Assembly: GCA_947487895.1 (NCBI GenBank)
Contig: CANKYF010000004.1
Location: 248,001 to 312,000, forward strand
DNA: 64,000 nucleotides
Reading direction: 5' to 3'
Source of the DNA: an uncultured Flavobacteriaceae bacterium
GTDB lineage: Bacteria > Bacteroidota > Bacteroidia > Flavobacteriales > Flavobacteriaceae
Of the stretch, positions 42,886-52,101 are shown in pieces (within the stretch, counting starts at the first letter, position 1; the number at the start of each line of letters is the position of its first letter). The translations under genes and the position numbers were made by a program. The notes beneath the pieces were generated by a model, which saw only the letters and a program-made list of their open reading frames with translations, did no database searches and was not told where the DNA came from.

Positions 42886-44199
42886 TTATCGATTAAAGTC
42901 AAATCTTACCAACCCATCGTCACCAATCTTGGTTAATTGAACTTCATGAAGTGTGTTTACTAACTCTGGGTTCCAAGGTGTTTTTACTTTTACATAATTT
43001 TCAGTAAACCCATGGATATAGCCTTCTTTGTTTTCGCTTTCAAATAAAACTGTTCGTGTTGTACCTATTTGGCTTTCATAAAAAGCTCTTCGTTTTTTAA
43101 CAGATAAGCCGCGAAGCATCTTACTACGTTTACTTCTTATATTACCTGACACTACTCCATCCATTTCTGCAGCTTCAGTATTATCTCTTTCAGAATAAGT
43201 GAATACATGTAGATAAGAAATATCTAACTCGTTTAGGAAATTATAGGTATCTAAAAAATGATTGTCTGTTTCTCCAGGGAAACCAACAATTACATCAACA
43301 CCTATGCATGCATGTGGCATTACCTCCTTTATTTTAGAAACTCTATCAATATATAATTCACGCATATAACGACGCTTCATTTTCTTTAGAATTTCATTAT
43401 TACCACTTTGCAAAGGCACATGAAAATGAGGCACAAATGCTCTAGATTGAGACACTAAATCTATAGTTTCATTTTTTAACAAATTAGGTTCTATAGATGA
43501 AATACGTAAACGCTCAATACCTTCAACCTTATCTAATTCTGTTACTAAATCTAAAAAAGTATGCTCATGTTTCTTATTACCAAATTCGCCCTTACCATAA
43601 TCACCAATATTAACACCCGTGAGCACAATTTCTTTGATGTTTTTACCCGAAATTTCTCTGGCATTTTTTAAAACATTATCCATAGTATCACTTCTGGAAA
43701 TACCTCTAGCCAAAGGAATAGTACAATAAGTACATTTATAATCGCAACCATCTTGAACTTTTAAAAACGCTCTGGTTCTATCTCCTATTGAATAAGAACC
43801 TACATAAAAATCTGCATCCTCAATTTCACAAGAATGCACTTCACCATAATCGTTTTTAGTTAAGTCATTAAGATAATCTGTAATCTTGAATTTTTCTGTG
43901 GCACCAAGCACCAAATCAACCCCATTTACGTCTGCTAGTTCCTGTGGTTTTAATTGTGCATAACAACCAACTGCTGCGATAAATGCTTTATCATTGGCTT
44001 TTTGAGCTTGCTTTACTATAGTTTTAAAACGTTTATCTGCATTCTCGGTAACCGAACATGTATTAATCACATATATATCTGCTTTTTCTTGAAAGTCTAC
44101 TCTATCAAATCCTTCATTTGAAAAACTTCGAGCAATGGTAGAGGTTTCAGAAAAATTAAGCTTACAGCCTAATGTATAAAATGCGACTTTTTTGTTCAT
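42886..44199 (-). CDS. mtaB: tRNA t6A37 methylthiotransferase MtaB
   Basis: A 437-residue radical SAM enzyme that converts t6A37 to ms2t6A37 in tRNAs reading ANN codons. The N-terminal UPF0004 domain (about 1-115) carries three Cys residues for the auxiliary cluster (TLGCKLN, NTCSVTE, VGCYAQL). The radical SAM motif is CDYKCTYC in VQDGCDYKCTYCTIPLARG. A C-terminal TRAM domain ends the protein (GYIHGFTENYVKVKTPW). Length and motifs are normal for MtaB and fit it better than MiaB or RimO. Confidence 0.93.
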   Translation of the reverse strand: MNKKVAFYTLGCKLNFSETSTIARSFSNEGFDRVDFQEKADIYVINTCSVTENADKRFKTIVKQAQKANDKAFIAAVGCYAQLKPQELADVNGVDLVLGATEKFKITDYLNDLTKNDYGEVHSCEIEDADFYVGSYSIGDRTRAFLKVQDGCDYKCTYCTIPLARGISRSDTMDNVLKNAREISGKNIKEIVLTGVNIGDYGKGEFGNKKHEHTFLDLVTELDKVEGIERLRISSIEPNLLKNETIDLVSQSRAFVPHFHVPLQSGNNEILKKMKRRYMRELYIDRVSKIKEVMPHACIGVDVIVGFPGETDNHFLDTYNFLNELDISYLHVFTYSERDNTEAAEMDGVVSGNIRSKRSKMLRGLSVKKRRAFYESQIGTTRTVLFESENKEGYIHGFTENYVKVKTPWNPELVNTLHEVQLTKIGDDGLVRFDFNR

Positions 44200-44268
44200 A
44201 CAAATACTTTACTTTTACAATAAGTAAGAAAATTAACTATTTCACTTGTTTTCTAACTTAAAAGCGTG

Positions 44269-44299
44269 CAAATTTACATAATACTTGCAAGTATTCCAA
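44269..44299 (-). promoter_or_regulatory. Candidate mtaB promoter with palindrome
   Basis: On the minus strand TAAATTTG (44269-44276) fits the -7 element, and TTG at 44297-44299 lies 20 bases upstream. The perfect 16-base palindrome AATACTTGCAAGTATT (44280-44295) sits between them, where a bound repressor would block RNA polymerase. Confidence 0.5.
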
Positions 44300-44339
44300 C
44301 GTATTAACACTTTCAAAATTGAGCATTAACAACTTATAA

Positions 44340-45488
44340 ATGACACAATCTGAACAACGAATTAAAGAGGTTTATACTTTTTTTAATAATAATGATTTAG
44401 TCTTAGGTTTTAGAAAGCTTATGGACTGTGCCATAGACACACAAAACATGGATATTTATAAATCTGTTATTAACTTAACAGATTGGAAAGAAAACCATCT
44501 AGATAAAGAAGAGGAGTTTGTATTAAAATGTAAAGAAATTTTAAGCGCTATTTCTAAAATATCTATTAATGAATATAATTCTACAACTCCAATAATTACA
44601 GGTGAAAATTTAGAAAAAAGTTATGGAAAAAACAGGTTTTCTTTAGGCCCAGTATCGTTAGAAATTAAAAAGGGACAAGTTTATGGTTTAGTTGGCGAAA
44701 ACGGTAATGGGAAAACAACTCTTTTAAGGCTTTTGGCTAAAGAATTAAAACTTAACAAGGGTATTTTAACATACAATCTGGACTCTAATGTTAAGAATGA
44801 GTTTGATTTAAGAACTAAATTAATTTACATTCCACAGCGAACAAAAAAATGGTACGGTAGTTTAAAAGACAATCTTAAATTGGTTCTATCTAGTTATGGC
44901 ACTTCACCTAATGAAAATGAAACTAGGGTTTTAATGATGATTGCCAGATTAGGACTTTGGAACTATAAACATTTAAAATGGGCTGAACTCTCTTCTGGAT
45001 ATAAAATGCGTTTTGAATTAGCAAGAACACTTTTAAGGCAACCTGAAATATTGCTGTTAGATGAACCTCTTGCCAATCTTGACGTTTTAGCACAACAAGT
45101 TATTTTAGAAGATCTAAAATCTATATGCAACTCTTTAAATAACCCCATTGCTTTAATATTGAGTTCTCAACAGTTATATGAAGTTGAAAAAGTATCTGAC
45201 AAGGTTATCTTCCTTAAAAACGGTAAATACACAGATAATAGTGAAGACAGTAATAATTCTAATTCTTTGATAATTGAAATTGAAACTAACTCTAACAGAG
45301 AAGTCTTAAAGGCTGCCTTTAATAATTTACAATTAGAAAAATTAACCTTTAATGGAGGAATTTATATTGCTTATTTTAATAACAACACCTCTTTCTCTAA
45401 TGTTTTAGAAGCCTTAGGAGCAAACAATATTGAAATTACATACACACGTAACATCTCAAAATCTACAAGGCGTTTCTTTGTTTCTTAA
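44340..45488 (+). CDS. ABC transporter ATP-binding protein with N-terminal helical extension
   Basis: A 382-residue protein. The first 80 residues are an unusual helical extension. The ATPase domain (about 85-295) has Walker A GENGNGKTT, a signature LSSGYKMR in place of LSGGQ, and Walker B LLLDEPLANLD. The usual H-loop His is replaced: the text is LSSQQLYEVE. The C-terminal 80 residues form a small extra domain. It starts a three-gene run with a large membrane protein (ten-base gap) and a peptide-type binding lipoprotein. It presumably drives that membrane protein; the substrate is unknown. Confidence 0.82.
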   Translation: MTQSEQRIKEVYTFFNNNDLVLGFRKLMDCAIDTQNMDIYKSVINLTDWKENHLDKEEEFVLKCKEILSAISKISINEYNSTTPIITGENLEKSYGKNRFSLGPVSLEIKKGQVYGLVGENGNGKTTLLRLLAKELKLNKGILTYNLDSNVKNEFDLRTKLIYIPQRTKKWYGSLKDNLKLVLSSYGTSPNENETRVLMMIARLGLWNYKHLKWAELSSGYKMRFELARTLLRQPEILLLDEPLANLDVLAQQVILEDLKSICNSLNNPIALILSSQQLYEVEKVSDKVIFLKNGKYTDNSEDSNNSNSLIIEIETNSNREVLKAAFNNLQLEKLTFNGGIYIAYFNNNTSFSNVLEALGANNIEITYTRNISKSTRRFFVS

Positions 45489-45498
45489 TTATTTCCAA

Positions 45499-47280
45499 AT
45501 GAAAAAATTTATAACCAAAACCAATAAATATTTATTAGAAAATTATCCAAACATTTGGAATACTAAAATTGTTTGGGTCTTACTTATTAGCTTAATACTC
45601 CATTTTATTTTTTTCTGTTTCGGTTTTTTAACTTTCATCAATCCTGAAACGTTACATGAAACCAGAGTTGTAGATATATATTTTGAAAATGGTACCGTTT
45701 TTATGAATATCATTTTATTCATTTTAATTACTGTTATCTGGCTTTCATATCTTTTTAAAAACAATACGTTTAAAAGCTTGTATTCATTAAAAAGCAAGCA
45801 ACTATTTGGTCAACTTTTAATGTACATCATCATTATATTAAGCATAAGTAGCTTTTATATTTCATACAATTACGGCATCAAAACCTACATTAGTATTAAT
45901 TATGATGATGAACGTATTGAAGATGAAATTAAAAAATCAAATAAAGTTGCTGTATTTTTTTCTCATAATCTAGGACACTACACATTAGATGAACGTTACT
46001 ACCCAGCTCCTTTTGACACCCTATATTGTTCTCAATCTAAACCTTATTCAAGAGCAAACTATGATTATGAAGATTTTGAAACTCTCAAACCTATTCTAAA
46101 ACCTATAGATTCTAGTTTACCACATCTAAAATTTTTAGATAAAAGATATTACTACTATTCTCTCTACAAAAAAATTGGTTCTCTTAATCAAGGTTTACAA
46201 GACGAAAACTACAAAGGGTTTGTTTATTACAAAACAGAAGACACCTTAAGAACCTATTACTATAAAGACACCATTTTTGATATTACTAAAATTGAAAAGT
46301 CTGCTCACCCTAGTTACTATAATTATTCCTCTATTTTTTTCCAATTATCTGATTCTAATAATTTCATTAATTATTCGTATGTAACTGAACCCCATTATTA
46401 TGGTAGAGAAAATGAGTTTTTAGAAGAAAAAATTAATTTGAACAAACAAAGTCATGCTTTTTTAAAAAGAAATGATGCTAATGAAATATTAGTTGCATTA
46501 ACTGACTTTTTAGAAATTTGTTCTAACTACAAAGTTAAACATAACTTAACTCCAAAAGTATGGTTTGATTTAGTATACCACCCTGATGACTTTAAAATAA
46601 ATGCTTTAATAAGAAAAGAGCCTAAAGAAGATTTTGAATTTTTTGATGAAGAAAACAAAACTCCTATTGAGGTTTTCAAACAAAAACTTCTAACAGACTA
46701 TTACATTGAAACTAATAAACTACACAATCTTTTTGAAAATGTAGAAGATATAAAACATAGTACACCTTTTTTAGATAGTATAAATGTCTTTTTATGGTTA
46801 TCATTTTTAATTGCGGCTGTTATTCTTATGTTTAGAACTACTGGATTAAAAACATTCATTCTAACAATAGTATCGGCTGGAGTTTTATCTATTTTTATTG
46901 GTTTGTCTGCAACTATTTATGAATTCACATATAGATATCATGGTAATAACTTAGAATACTTCACAATGTATTTATCTTTGATATTACTTCTTATTATTAT
47001 TCTTATTCCTATAAGTTTCGCTTATAGACTAAAAAAGATCATAGTTGGTATATGTCTGAATCTTTCATACATAGGTTTTATTATTTTTATAGTTTTGGTT
47101 ATGGGGTTAATTTCAATGTATCAAGAAAAGATATGCTATAATACTAGAATAGGTCCTTGTAATACAATTTGGGATCTATTTAATATAGGCTGGAGCCCAA
47201 TACTATTTATAATTAACTTAATAATTCTATATTTTTACACCAAAGTAATTAAAAAGTGGAAGGCTTTACCTGAAGCTTAA
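45499..47280 (+). CDS. Large membrane protein, partner of the upstream ATPase
   Basis: A 593-residue protein. I choose the ATG at 45499 over the TTG at 45430, which lies inside the ATPase gene. Three membrane helices come first (VWVLLISLILHFIFFCFGFL, NIILFILITVIWLSYLF, LLMYIIIILSISSFYISY), then a large exposed domain (about 115-430, rich in Tyr, Asp and Lys), then about five helices. This layout resembles ABC permeases with a large extracytoplasmic loop. I do not recognise the family. Its place ten bases after the ATPase gene makes it the likely membrane subunit. Confidence 0.68.
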   Translation: MKKFITKTNKYLLENYPNIWNTKIVWVLLISLILHFIFFCFGFLTFINPETLHETRVVDIYFENGTVFMNIILFILITVIWLSYLFKNNTFKSLYSLKSKQLFGQLLMYIIIILSISSFYISYNYGIKTYISINYDDERIEDEIKKSNKVAVFFSHNLGHYTLDERYYPAPFDTLYCSQSKPYSRANYDYEDFETLKPILKPIDSSLPHLKFLDKRYYYYSLYKKIGSLNQGLQDENYKGFVYYKTEDTLRTYYYKDTIFDITKIEKSAHPSYYNYSSIFFQLSDSNNFINYSYVTEPHYYGRENEFLEEKINLNKQSHAFLKRNDANEILVALTDFLEICSNYKVKHNLTPKVWFDLVYHPDDFKINALIRKEPKEDFEFFDEENKTPIEVFKQKLLTDYYIETNKLHNLFENVEDIKHSTPFLDSINVFLWLSFLIAAVILMFRTTGLKTFILTIVSAGVLSIFIGLSATIYEFTYRYHGNNLEYFTMYLSLILLLIIILIPISFAYRLKKIIVGICLNLSYIGFIIFIVLVMGLISMYQEKICYNTRIGPCNTIWDLFNIGWSPILFIINLIILYFYTKVIKKWKALPEA

Positions 47281-47306
47281 TACTTCCTTTTTGTAGAATT
47301 TTAACA

Positions 47307-48926
47307 ATGAATAATACAATGTTTCTAAAACAGAAATTATACTTTTATTTAAGTTTACCACTTTTAGTTTTGTCTTGTGGAAACAATTCAAACTCTAATA
47401 AAGACCATCTTGTTTTTAGATACAATGAGTATGCTAATATAAACACTTTAGATCCTGCATTTTCCAGGACACTTCAAGATAATTCTATTAATAATCAACT
47501 ATTTAATGGTTTAGTTCAATTAGATGATGAACTAAACATAAAACCTTGTATTGCGAAATCTTGGTCTATTTCAGAAGATGCCATCATGTACACTTTCAAC
47601 CTAAGAAATGATGTACGCTTTCATAAACATCATTTATTTGGAAAAGATTCAATAAGAACAGTAAAAGCAAAAGATTTTGAATATAGTTTAAACCGACTTA
47701 GAGATACGAAAATAGCTGCACCAGGGAGTTGGGTTTTAAAAAAAGTAAAAGATTTTAAAGCTATAAATGACACTATATTTCAAATTGAATTAAAACAACC
47801 TTTTCCAGCATTTATTGGCTTACTAACCATGAAATATTGTTCTGTAGTCCCAAAAGAAATTGTAGAACATTATGGCAATAATTTTAGAGCAAACCCCATT
47901 GGAACTGGGCCTTTTAAATTTAAACGTTGGGAAGAAAATATTAAACTTATTTTAAGAAGGAATAACAATTATTTTGAAAAAGATGAAGATGGAAATCAGC
48001 TCCCCCATTTAGAAGCTGTAGCCTTAACATTTTTACCCGATAAGCAAAGTGAGTTTTTGCAATTTGCCCAAGGAAACATTGACTATTTACAAAGTTTGGA
48101 TAATTCGTATAAAGATGAATTATTGACGGCCGATGGTAAACTAAGAGCAAAATATACTACATCTGTTAATATGACTACAGGACCTTTTCTTAACACAGAG
48201 TATTTAGGGTTTTACTTGGATTCTAAGACCCCTGAAATTCAATCTAAATTGATTAGAAAAGCAATTAATTACGGTTTTGACCGTAAAAAAATGATGATAT
48301 ACCTTAGAAACGGAATTGGCAACCCAGCTAATGGCGGTTTTATCCCCATTGGGCTAGAAGGGCATAAAAAAACAAATGGTTATACCTATCAACCTGAAAA
48401 AGCTAAACAGTTGGTAGAACAATTTAAAAAAGAAAGTGGTATTAAAAACCCTAAAATTAACTTAGTTACCACAAGTAATTACTTAGATTTTTGTGAATTC
48501 ATTCAGCGAGAACTTGAAAAAGCAGGTTTAACCATAAATGTTGATGTTATGCCTGAAGCTGCTTTACGCAGTGCCCGATATAATGGTAAAGTAGATATGT
48601 TTAGAAGTTCTTGGGTAGCCGACTATTTAGATGCTGAAAACTATTTATCAATTTTTTATAGCAAGAATTTTGCTCCTAATGGCTCTAATTACTTTCATTT
48701 TAAAAATAAAATCGTAGACAGTCTATACAATAAAGCATTCACAATTACTGATATTGAAGAACGTAAACATTTGTATACCACAATTGATTCTTTAGCTATG
48801 GATAACGCTATTATGGTGCCTTTATATTATGACGAAGTAGTGCGATTTACCAGAAAGAATGTATCTGGATTGGGTATCAATCCTATTAATATGCTTGATT
48901 TAAAACGAGTTAAAAAATTGAATTAA
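47307..48926 (+). CDS. Peptide/oligopeptide-type ABC substrate-binding lipoprotein (SBP_bac_5)
   Basis: A 539-residue lipoprotein (lipobox VLSC at about residue 24; Met 5 is an alternative start). The body matches the OppA/DppA family: LDPAFSRTLQDNSINNQLFNGLVQLDDEL, IAKSWSISEDAIMYTFNLRNDVRFH, ANPIGTGPFKFKRWE and LIRKAINYGFDRKKMM. It would bind peptides or similar ligands in the periplasm. It follows the ATPase and membrane-protein genes by 26 bases, yet the family's normal permeases (DppB/C type) are not here, so the association may be only positional. Confidence 0.85.
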   Translation: MNNTMFLKQKLYFYLSLPLLVLSCGNNSNSNKDHLVFRYNEYANINTLDPAFSRTLQDNSINNQLFNGLVQLDDELNIKPCIAKSWSISEDAIMYTFNLRNDVRFHKHHLFGKDSIRTVKAKDFEYSLNRLRDTKIAAPGSWVLKKVKDFKAINDTIFQIELKQPFPAFIGLLTMKYCSVVPKEIVEHYGNNFRANPIGTGPFKFKRWEENIKLILRRNNNYFEKDEDGNQLPHLEAVALTFLPDKQSEFLQFAQGNIDYLQSLDNSYKDELLTADGKLRAKYTTSVNMTTGPFLNTEYLGFYLDSKTPEIQSKLIRKAINYGFDRKKMMIYLRNGIGNPANGGFIPIGLEGHKKTNGYTYQPEKAKQLVEQFKKESGIKNPKINLVTTSNYLDFCEFIQRELEKAGLTINVDVMPEAALRSARYNGKVDMFRSSWVADYLDAENYLSIFYSKNFAPNGSNYFHFKNKIVDSLYNKAFTITDIEERKHLYTTIDSLAMDNAIMVPLYYDEVVRFTRKNVSGLGINPINMLDLKRVKKLN

Positions 48927-48935
48927 TATTTTATT

Positions 48936-49631
48936 CTACTCGTTACTTAACTTTTTCTCTTCAATAAAACCTGTAATAAAAAAGTATTGAGAAATCCCGT
49001 AGCATAGCATTATTAATAGTCCAAAAAAACTGGAATTAAAGGAATAGTACATTTGAAGCGCTACTAAAGAATCAGACAATATTGAGAAAAATACTCCTAC
49101 AAAAACTAAATGATAGCTAACTCTATTCACACTATTTTTACGAATTAAGGAAAAGAATACTACATGAAGAGCAACCATAAAGTAAATAATTGTTAAATAC
49201 AGATGAATTCCACTTAAACCTTGGTAAATAAGAGCAAAAATAGATACCATATAAATAAATATAAAAATGATATAAGGCATTAGTTTTCTTAGTCTAAATT
49301 CTTCTCTTGTTACTAATCTAAAAATATAAAACACTTTTCCAAAAATAAAACACACAACTCCAATAGAATACAATAAGGGGTTTTTATATAAGAGCATAAA
49401 TATATCTCCAAACAAGAAAAGTATTAATCCTACTAATACATAAATTAAATTTCGCTTATATGTTAGGTGTTTATTAAAAAAAGTGAACAATATTAAAATT
49501 AACAACAAGAAAGGTTTAGTTATAAATCTTAACGTTGAAACTTCTGAATAAAATTTAATCACGAGATCAAGTAATAAAACAGAAAAAAAAATTAAAGCAA
49601 CGTATTTTTTGTTTTGAAAAATACTAATCAT
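48936..49631 (-). CDS. YhhN family membrane protein (TMEM86/lysoplasmalogenase-like)
   Basis: A 231-residue protein with about eight membrane segments. ITKPFLLLILILFTFF, LFGDIFMLLYKN and the central Asp/His-bearing helices fit the YhhN family, whose animal relatives hydrolyse lysoplasmalogen. Activity in bacteria is not established. The gene is convergent with the binding lipoprotein and ends nine bases after it. No close partner lies upstream; 49632-49803 is an AT-rich gap in which I see nothing. Confidence 0.75.
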   Translation of the reverse strand: MISIFQNKKYVALIFFSVLLLDLVIKFYSEVSTLRFITKPFLLLILILFTFFNKHLTYKRNLIYVLVGLILFLFGDIFMLLYKNPLLYSIGVVCFIFGKVFYIFRLVTREEFRLRKLMPYIIFIFIYMVSIFALIYQGLSGIHLYLTIIYFMVALHVVFFSLIRKNSVNRVSYHLVFVGVFFSILSDSLVALQMYYSFNSSFFGLLIMLCYGISQYFFITGFIEEKKLSNE

Positions 49632-49803
49632 AATATTTAATCTCTCATAAAGTTAGCTTAACTAACATTCTATTATACGTAATTATATCAATTATTTTAA
49701 TACATTACAATACTAAAAGTAATAAAATAACTTAAGCATTAAAATAAAATTCACTATTAATAGATAACCTGAAAGATTCATTTACTTAAAAATACTAAAC
49801 AAA

Positions 49804-50979
49804 TTACTCTTTTCTAAACTTTTTGGTATCTTCAAAAATATACTCTAGAATTTGCTTATCTACTTCAGTAAATTCAACATTACGCCTTTTAGCTACAACC
49901 TCTGCTACCTCAAAAGCTTTTTTGGTAAGGTAAGTGGTAAAACCGCTACTACCACCCCAACTAAAACTAGGTATAAAGTTTCTTGGAAATCCGCCACCAA
50001 ACACATTAGCACTAACTCCAACCACTGTGCCTGTATTAAACATGGTATTAATACCTGCTTTACTATGATCTCCCATCATTAAACCACAAAACTGTAATCC
50101 CGTTTTAGCAAAACCTTCAGTATTATAATCCCAAAGCCTTACCATAGCATAATTATTCTTAAGGTTAGACGTATTAGTATCTGCACCTAAATTACACCAT
50201 TCACCTAAAACAGAGTTCCCTAAAAAACCATCATGCCCCTTATTAGAATATCCAAAAATCACAGAATTACTTATCTCTCCTCCTACCTTGCTATAAGGTC
50301 CTATAGTTGTTGGACCATAAATCTTACCAGCCATTTTTACAACAGCATTATTACATAAAGCAAAAGGCCCTCTTATCATACTACCCTCCATAATTTCTGC
50401 GTCTTTTCCAATGTATATTGGTCCATTAGAGGCATTCAAAGAACATAGTGGCAATTTAGCCCCTGGTTCGATAAATATCTCTTCTTGATTAAAAGCAACT
50501 GTTGTTTCGGGTATAGAGGCAGATGTTCTATCCTTTGTAATTAAATCAAAATCCTCTTTAATAGCTTCTCCATTTTTAGAAAAAATATCCCATGTATTCT
50601 CAATAGTGATACAATTTCCCTCGAACTCAATAGCTTCAAAAGTATTCAAATCTATACTATCTTGAGTATCCTTAGTATAAAAAGCAATGACGTCTTCACC
50701 TTTAAAAACAGCTTGATTTTCCTTAAGTTTAAGAACTTCATCAATTAATTCTTGATTGGGTAAGTATGACGCATTAATCATCACATTTTCATCCATTTCA
50801 ACCATAGGGTATTTATCAGATAAATAATCTTCTGTAACCGTAGTTGTGGTTGTTTTCAAATACATTTCCCATTTTTCTCTTATAGTTAAAATACCAACTC
50901 TAATGTCTGCAACTGGTCGTGTATATGTAAATGGTAAAAGATTATTTCTTGAAGGACCGTCAAAAAGAATATAATTCAT
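49804..50979 (-). CDS. GlmU-like putative sugar nucleotidyltransferase
   Basis: A 391-residue protein of the Bacteroidota GlmU-like family. The N-terminus (NYILFDGPSRNNLLPFTYTRPVADIRVGILTIREKWE) is a reduced or divergent nucleotidyltransferase-like domain without the classical GxGTRM loop. The C-terminal half is a left-handed beta helix of hexapeptide repeats (PIYIGKDAEIMEGSMIRGPF, TIGPYSKVGGEISNSVIFGY). It may join UDP-sugar or acyl/acetyl transfer, but the exact reaction is unknown. An earlier stop and hairpin separate it from rpmE2. Confidence 0.8.
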   Translation of the reverse strand: MNYILFDGPSRNNLLPFTYTRPVADIRVGILTIREKWEMYLKTTTTTVTEDYLSDKYPMVEMDENVMINASYLPNQELIDEVLKLKENQAVFKGEDVIAFYTKDTQDSIDLNTFEAIEFEGNCITIENTWDIFSKNGEAIKEDFDLITKDRTSASIPETTVAFNQEEIFIEPGAKLPLCSLNASNGPIYIGKDAEIMEGSMIRGPFALCNNAVVKMAGKIYGPTTIGPYSKVGGEISNSVIFGYSNKGHDGFLGNSVLGEWCNLGADTNTSNLKNNYAMVRLWDYNTEGFAKTGLQFCGLMMGDHSKAGINTMFNTGTVVGVSANVFGGGFPRNFIPSFSWGGSSGFTTYLTKKAFEVAEVVAKRRNVEFTEVDKQILEYIFEDTKKFRKE

Positions 50980-51076
50980 GATTACGTTGAAAAGTTTCTA
51001 ATAACAAGTTAAAAGTTTAATACTTTAAACCTATGCTATGATTTGTTTAATCAAATTTATACTAAAAGTAGAGAAT

Positions 51077-51106
51077 AAAAAAGCCTTTCCACATAAAGAA
51101 AGGCTT
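51077..51106 (-). terminator. Intrinsic terminator of rpmE2
   Basis: AAGCCTTTC (51081-51089) and GAAAGGCTT (51098-51106) form a perfect 9-bp stem; on the minus strand a T-run follows. It lies between rpmE2 and the GlmU-like gene. Confidence 0.85.
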
Positions 51107-51132
51107 AAAGATATATTATAAAAAAGTTAAGT

Positions 51133-51384
51133 TTATTTTTTAAACTTAGCGTATTTAGTTTTGAATTTATCAATACGTCCTGCTGTATCTACTAATTTAG
51201 ATTTACCAGTATAGTAAGGATGCGATGTTCTTGAAATCTCCATTTTAATAAGAGGATACTCAACACCATCAACCTCAAGAGTCTCATTAGTATCAGCAGT
51301 AGACTTAGTTAAGAACACATCATCATTAGACATATCTTTAAATGCTACTATTCTATAATTTTCTGGGTGTATACCTTTTTTCAT
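51133..51384 (-). CDS. rpmE2: Ribosomal protein bL31, type B (zinc-independent)
   Basis: An 83-residue ribosomal protein. The true start is the ATG at 51384 ([20 protein letters not shown]); the frame runs 22 codons further upstream, but that part covers the promoter. The sequence lacks the CxxC zinc ligands of type A L31, so it is the zinc-independent form ([20 protein letters not shown] is typical). Its own promoter is at 51421-51450 and its terminator at 51077-51106. Confidence 0.95.
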   Translation of the reverse strand: MKKGIHPENYRIVAFKDMSNDDVFLTKSTADTNETLEVDGVEYPLIKMEISRTSHPYYTGKSKLVDTAGRIDKFKTKYAKFKK

Positions 51385-51420
51385 CGCTTTAATATTTAAA
51401 GTCTGTATTTTTTCGAGGTG

Positions 51421-51450
51421 CAAATTTAAGCATTTTTTATAATTGAACAA
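51421..51450 (-). promoter_or_regulatory. rpmE2 promoter
   Basis: On the minus strand TTG (51448-51450), 19 bases, then TAAATTTG (51421-51428). This is a full match to the Bacteroidota promoter and excludes the longer rpmE2 start. Confidence 0.72.
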
Positions 51451-51495
51451 TACTTTTTTACAATTTTTATTTTAACTTTTTGTGTAACTATTTGC

Positions 51496-51503
51496 TAACT
51501 TTG
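51496..51503 (+). promoter_or_regulatory. Candidate -7 element for the DUF4199 gene
   Basis: TAACTTTG fits TAnnTTTG and lies 42 bases before the ATG at 51545. A TTG lies too close upstream (13 bases), so the -33 element is uncertain. Confidence 0.5.
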
Positions 51504-51544
51504 AATACTAACACTAGCAACTAACATCAAAAACATAAATAATT

Positions 51545-52051
51545 ATGGAAAAAACATTTAAATCTATAGCAACAAATTACGGACTATACTTAGGAGGAAT
51601 CTCCATATTAGTTCTAGCCATAATGTATGCACTTTCACTTGAAAAAAGCTGGGCTATAAGTGGCGCAAGCGTTGTTTTAACAATTTTAATATTCTTTTAT
51701 GGTATAAAAAGCTTCAAAAGTTTTAATGAAGGGTATTTAACTTTAGGGGAAGCAATTAAAATGGGATTAGCTATTGCTGCTATTGGTGGTGTTATAGGTG
51801 CTATTTACACTTACATTCATTATTCATTTATATATCCTGAATTTATAGAAAACATAAGATCTCAATCATTAAACCAAATGTTACAAAGTAATCCTGAAAT
51901 AACAGATGAACAGATAGAAAAAGCTACTCAAATGACTAATATATTCTCATCTCCTTTTTCCTTGGCCACTTTTTCATTAATAGGTAATTTGGTATTTGGT
52001 ATTATAGCTTCTTTAATTATTGGGCTAATAATTAAAAAGGGAAAAGAATAA
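51545..52051 (+). CDS. DUF4199 family membrane protein
   Basis: A 168-residue inner-membrane protein with four segments (GLYLGGISILVLAIMYAL, ISGASVVLTILIFFYGI, MGLAIAAIGGVIGAIYTYI, LIGNLVFGIIASLIIGLI). The loop after segment 3 (NQMLQSNPEITDEQIEKATQM) is hydrophilic, as in DUF4199. Function unknown. It precedes a polyprenyl-phosphate-type glycosyltransferase and a phosphohexomutase by about 50 bases, an order that suggests envelope biosynthesis. Confidence 0.85.
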   Translation: MEKTFKSIATNYGLYLGGISILVLAIMYALSLEKSWAISGASVVLTILIFFYGIKSFKSFNEGYLTLGEAIKMGLAIAAIGGVIGAIYTYIHYSFIYPEFIENIRSQSLNQMLQSNPEITDEQIEKATQMTNIFSSPFSLATFSLIGNLVFGIIASLIIGLIIKKGKE

Positions 52052-52075
52052 ACCCAAAAGATAATTTCTTTATTT

Positions 52076-52091
52076 TTGATTTCGAAATCAA
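52076..52091 (+). promoter_or_regulatory. 16-base palindrome before GT2 gene
   Basis: TTGATTTCGAAATCAA is a perfect palindrome ending 10 bases before the ATG at 52102. It overlaps TATTTTTG (52071-52078), a -7-like element. A regulator bound here would cover both the promoter and the start of the mRNA. Confidence 0.45.
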
Positions 52092-52101
52092 GAAATTATA
52101 A

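Noticed and set aside
45430-45498. Upstream TTG start for the large membrane protein
   Set aside because: It lies inside the ATPase gene; the ATG at 45499 gives a normal N-terminus before the first membrane helix.
51385-51450. 22-residue N-terminal extension of ribosomal protein L31
   Set aside because: The extra codons coincide with a full -33/-7 promoter, and L31 normally starts MKKGIHP.
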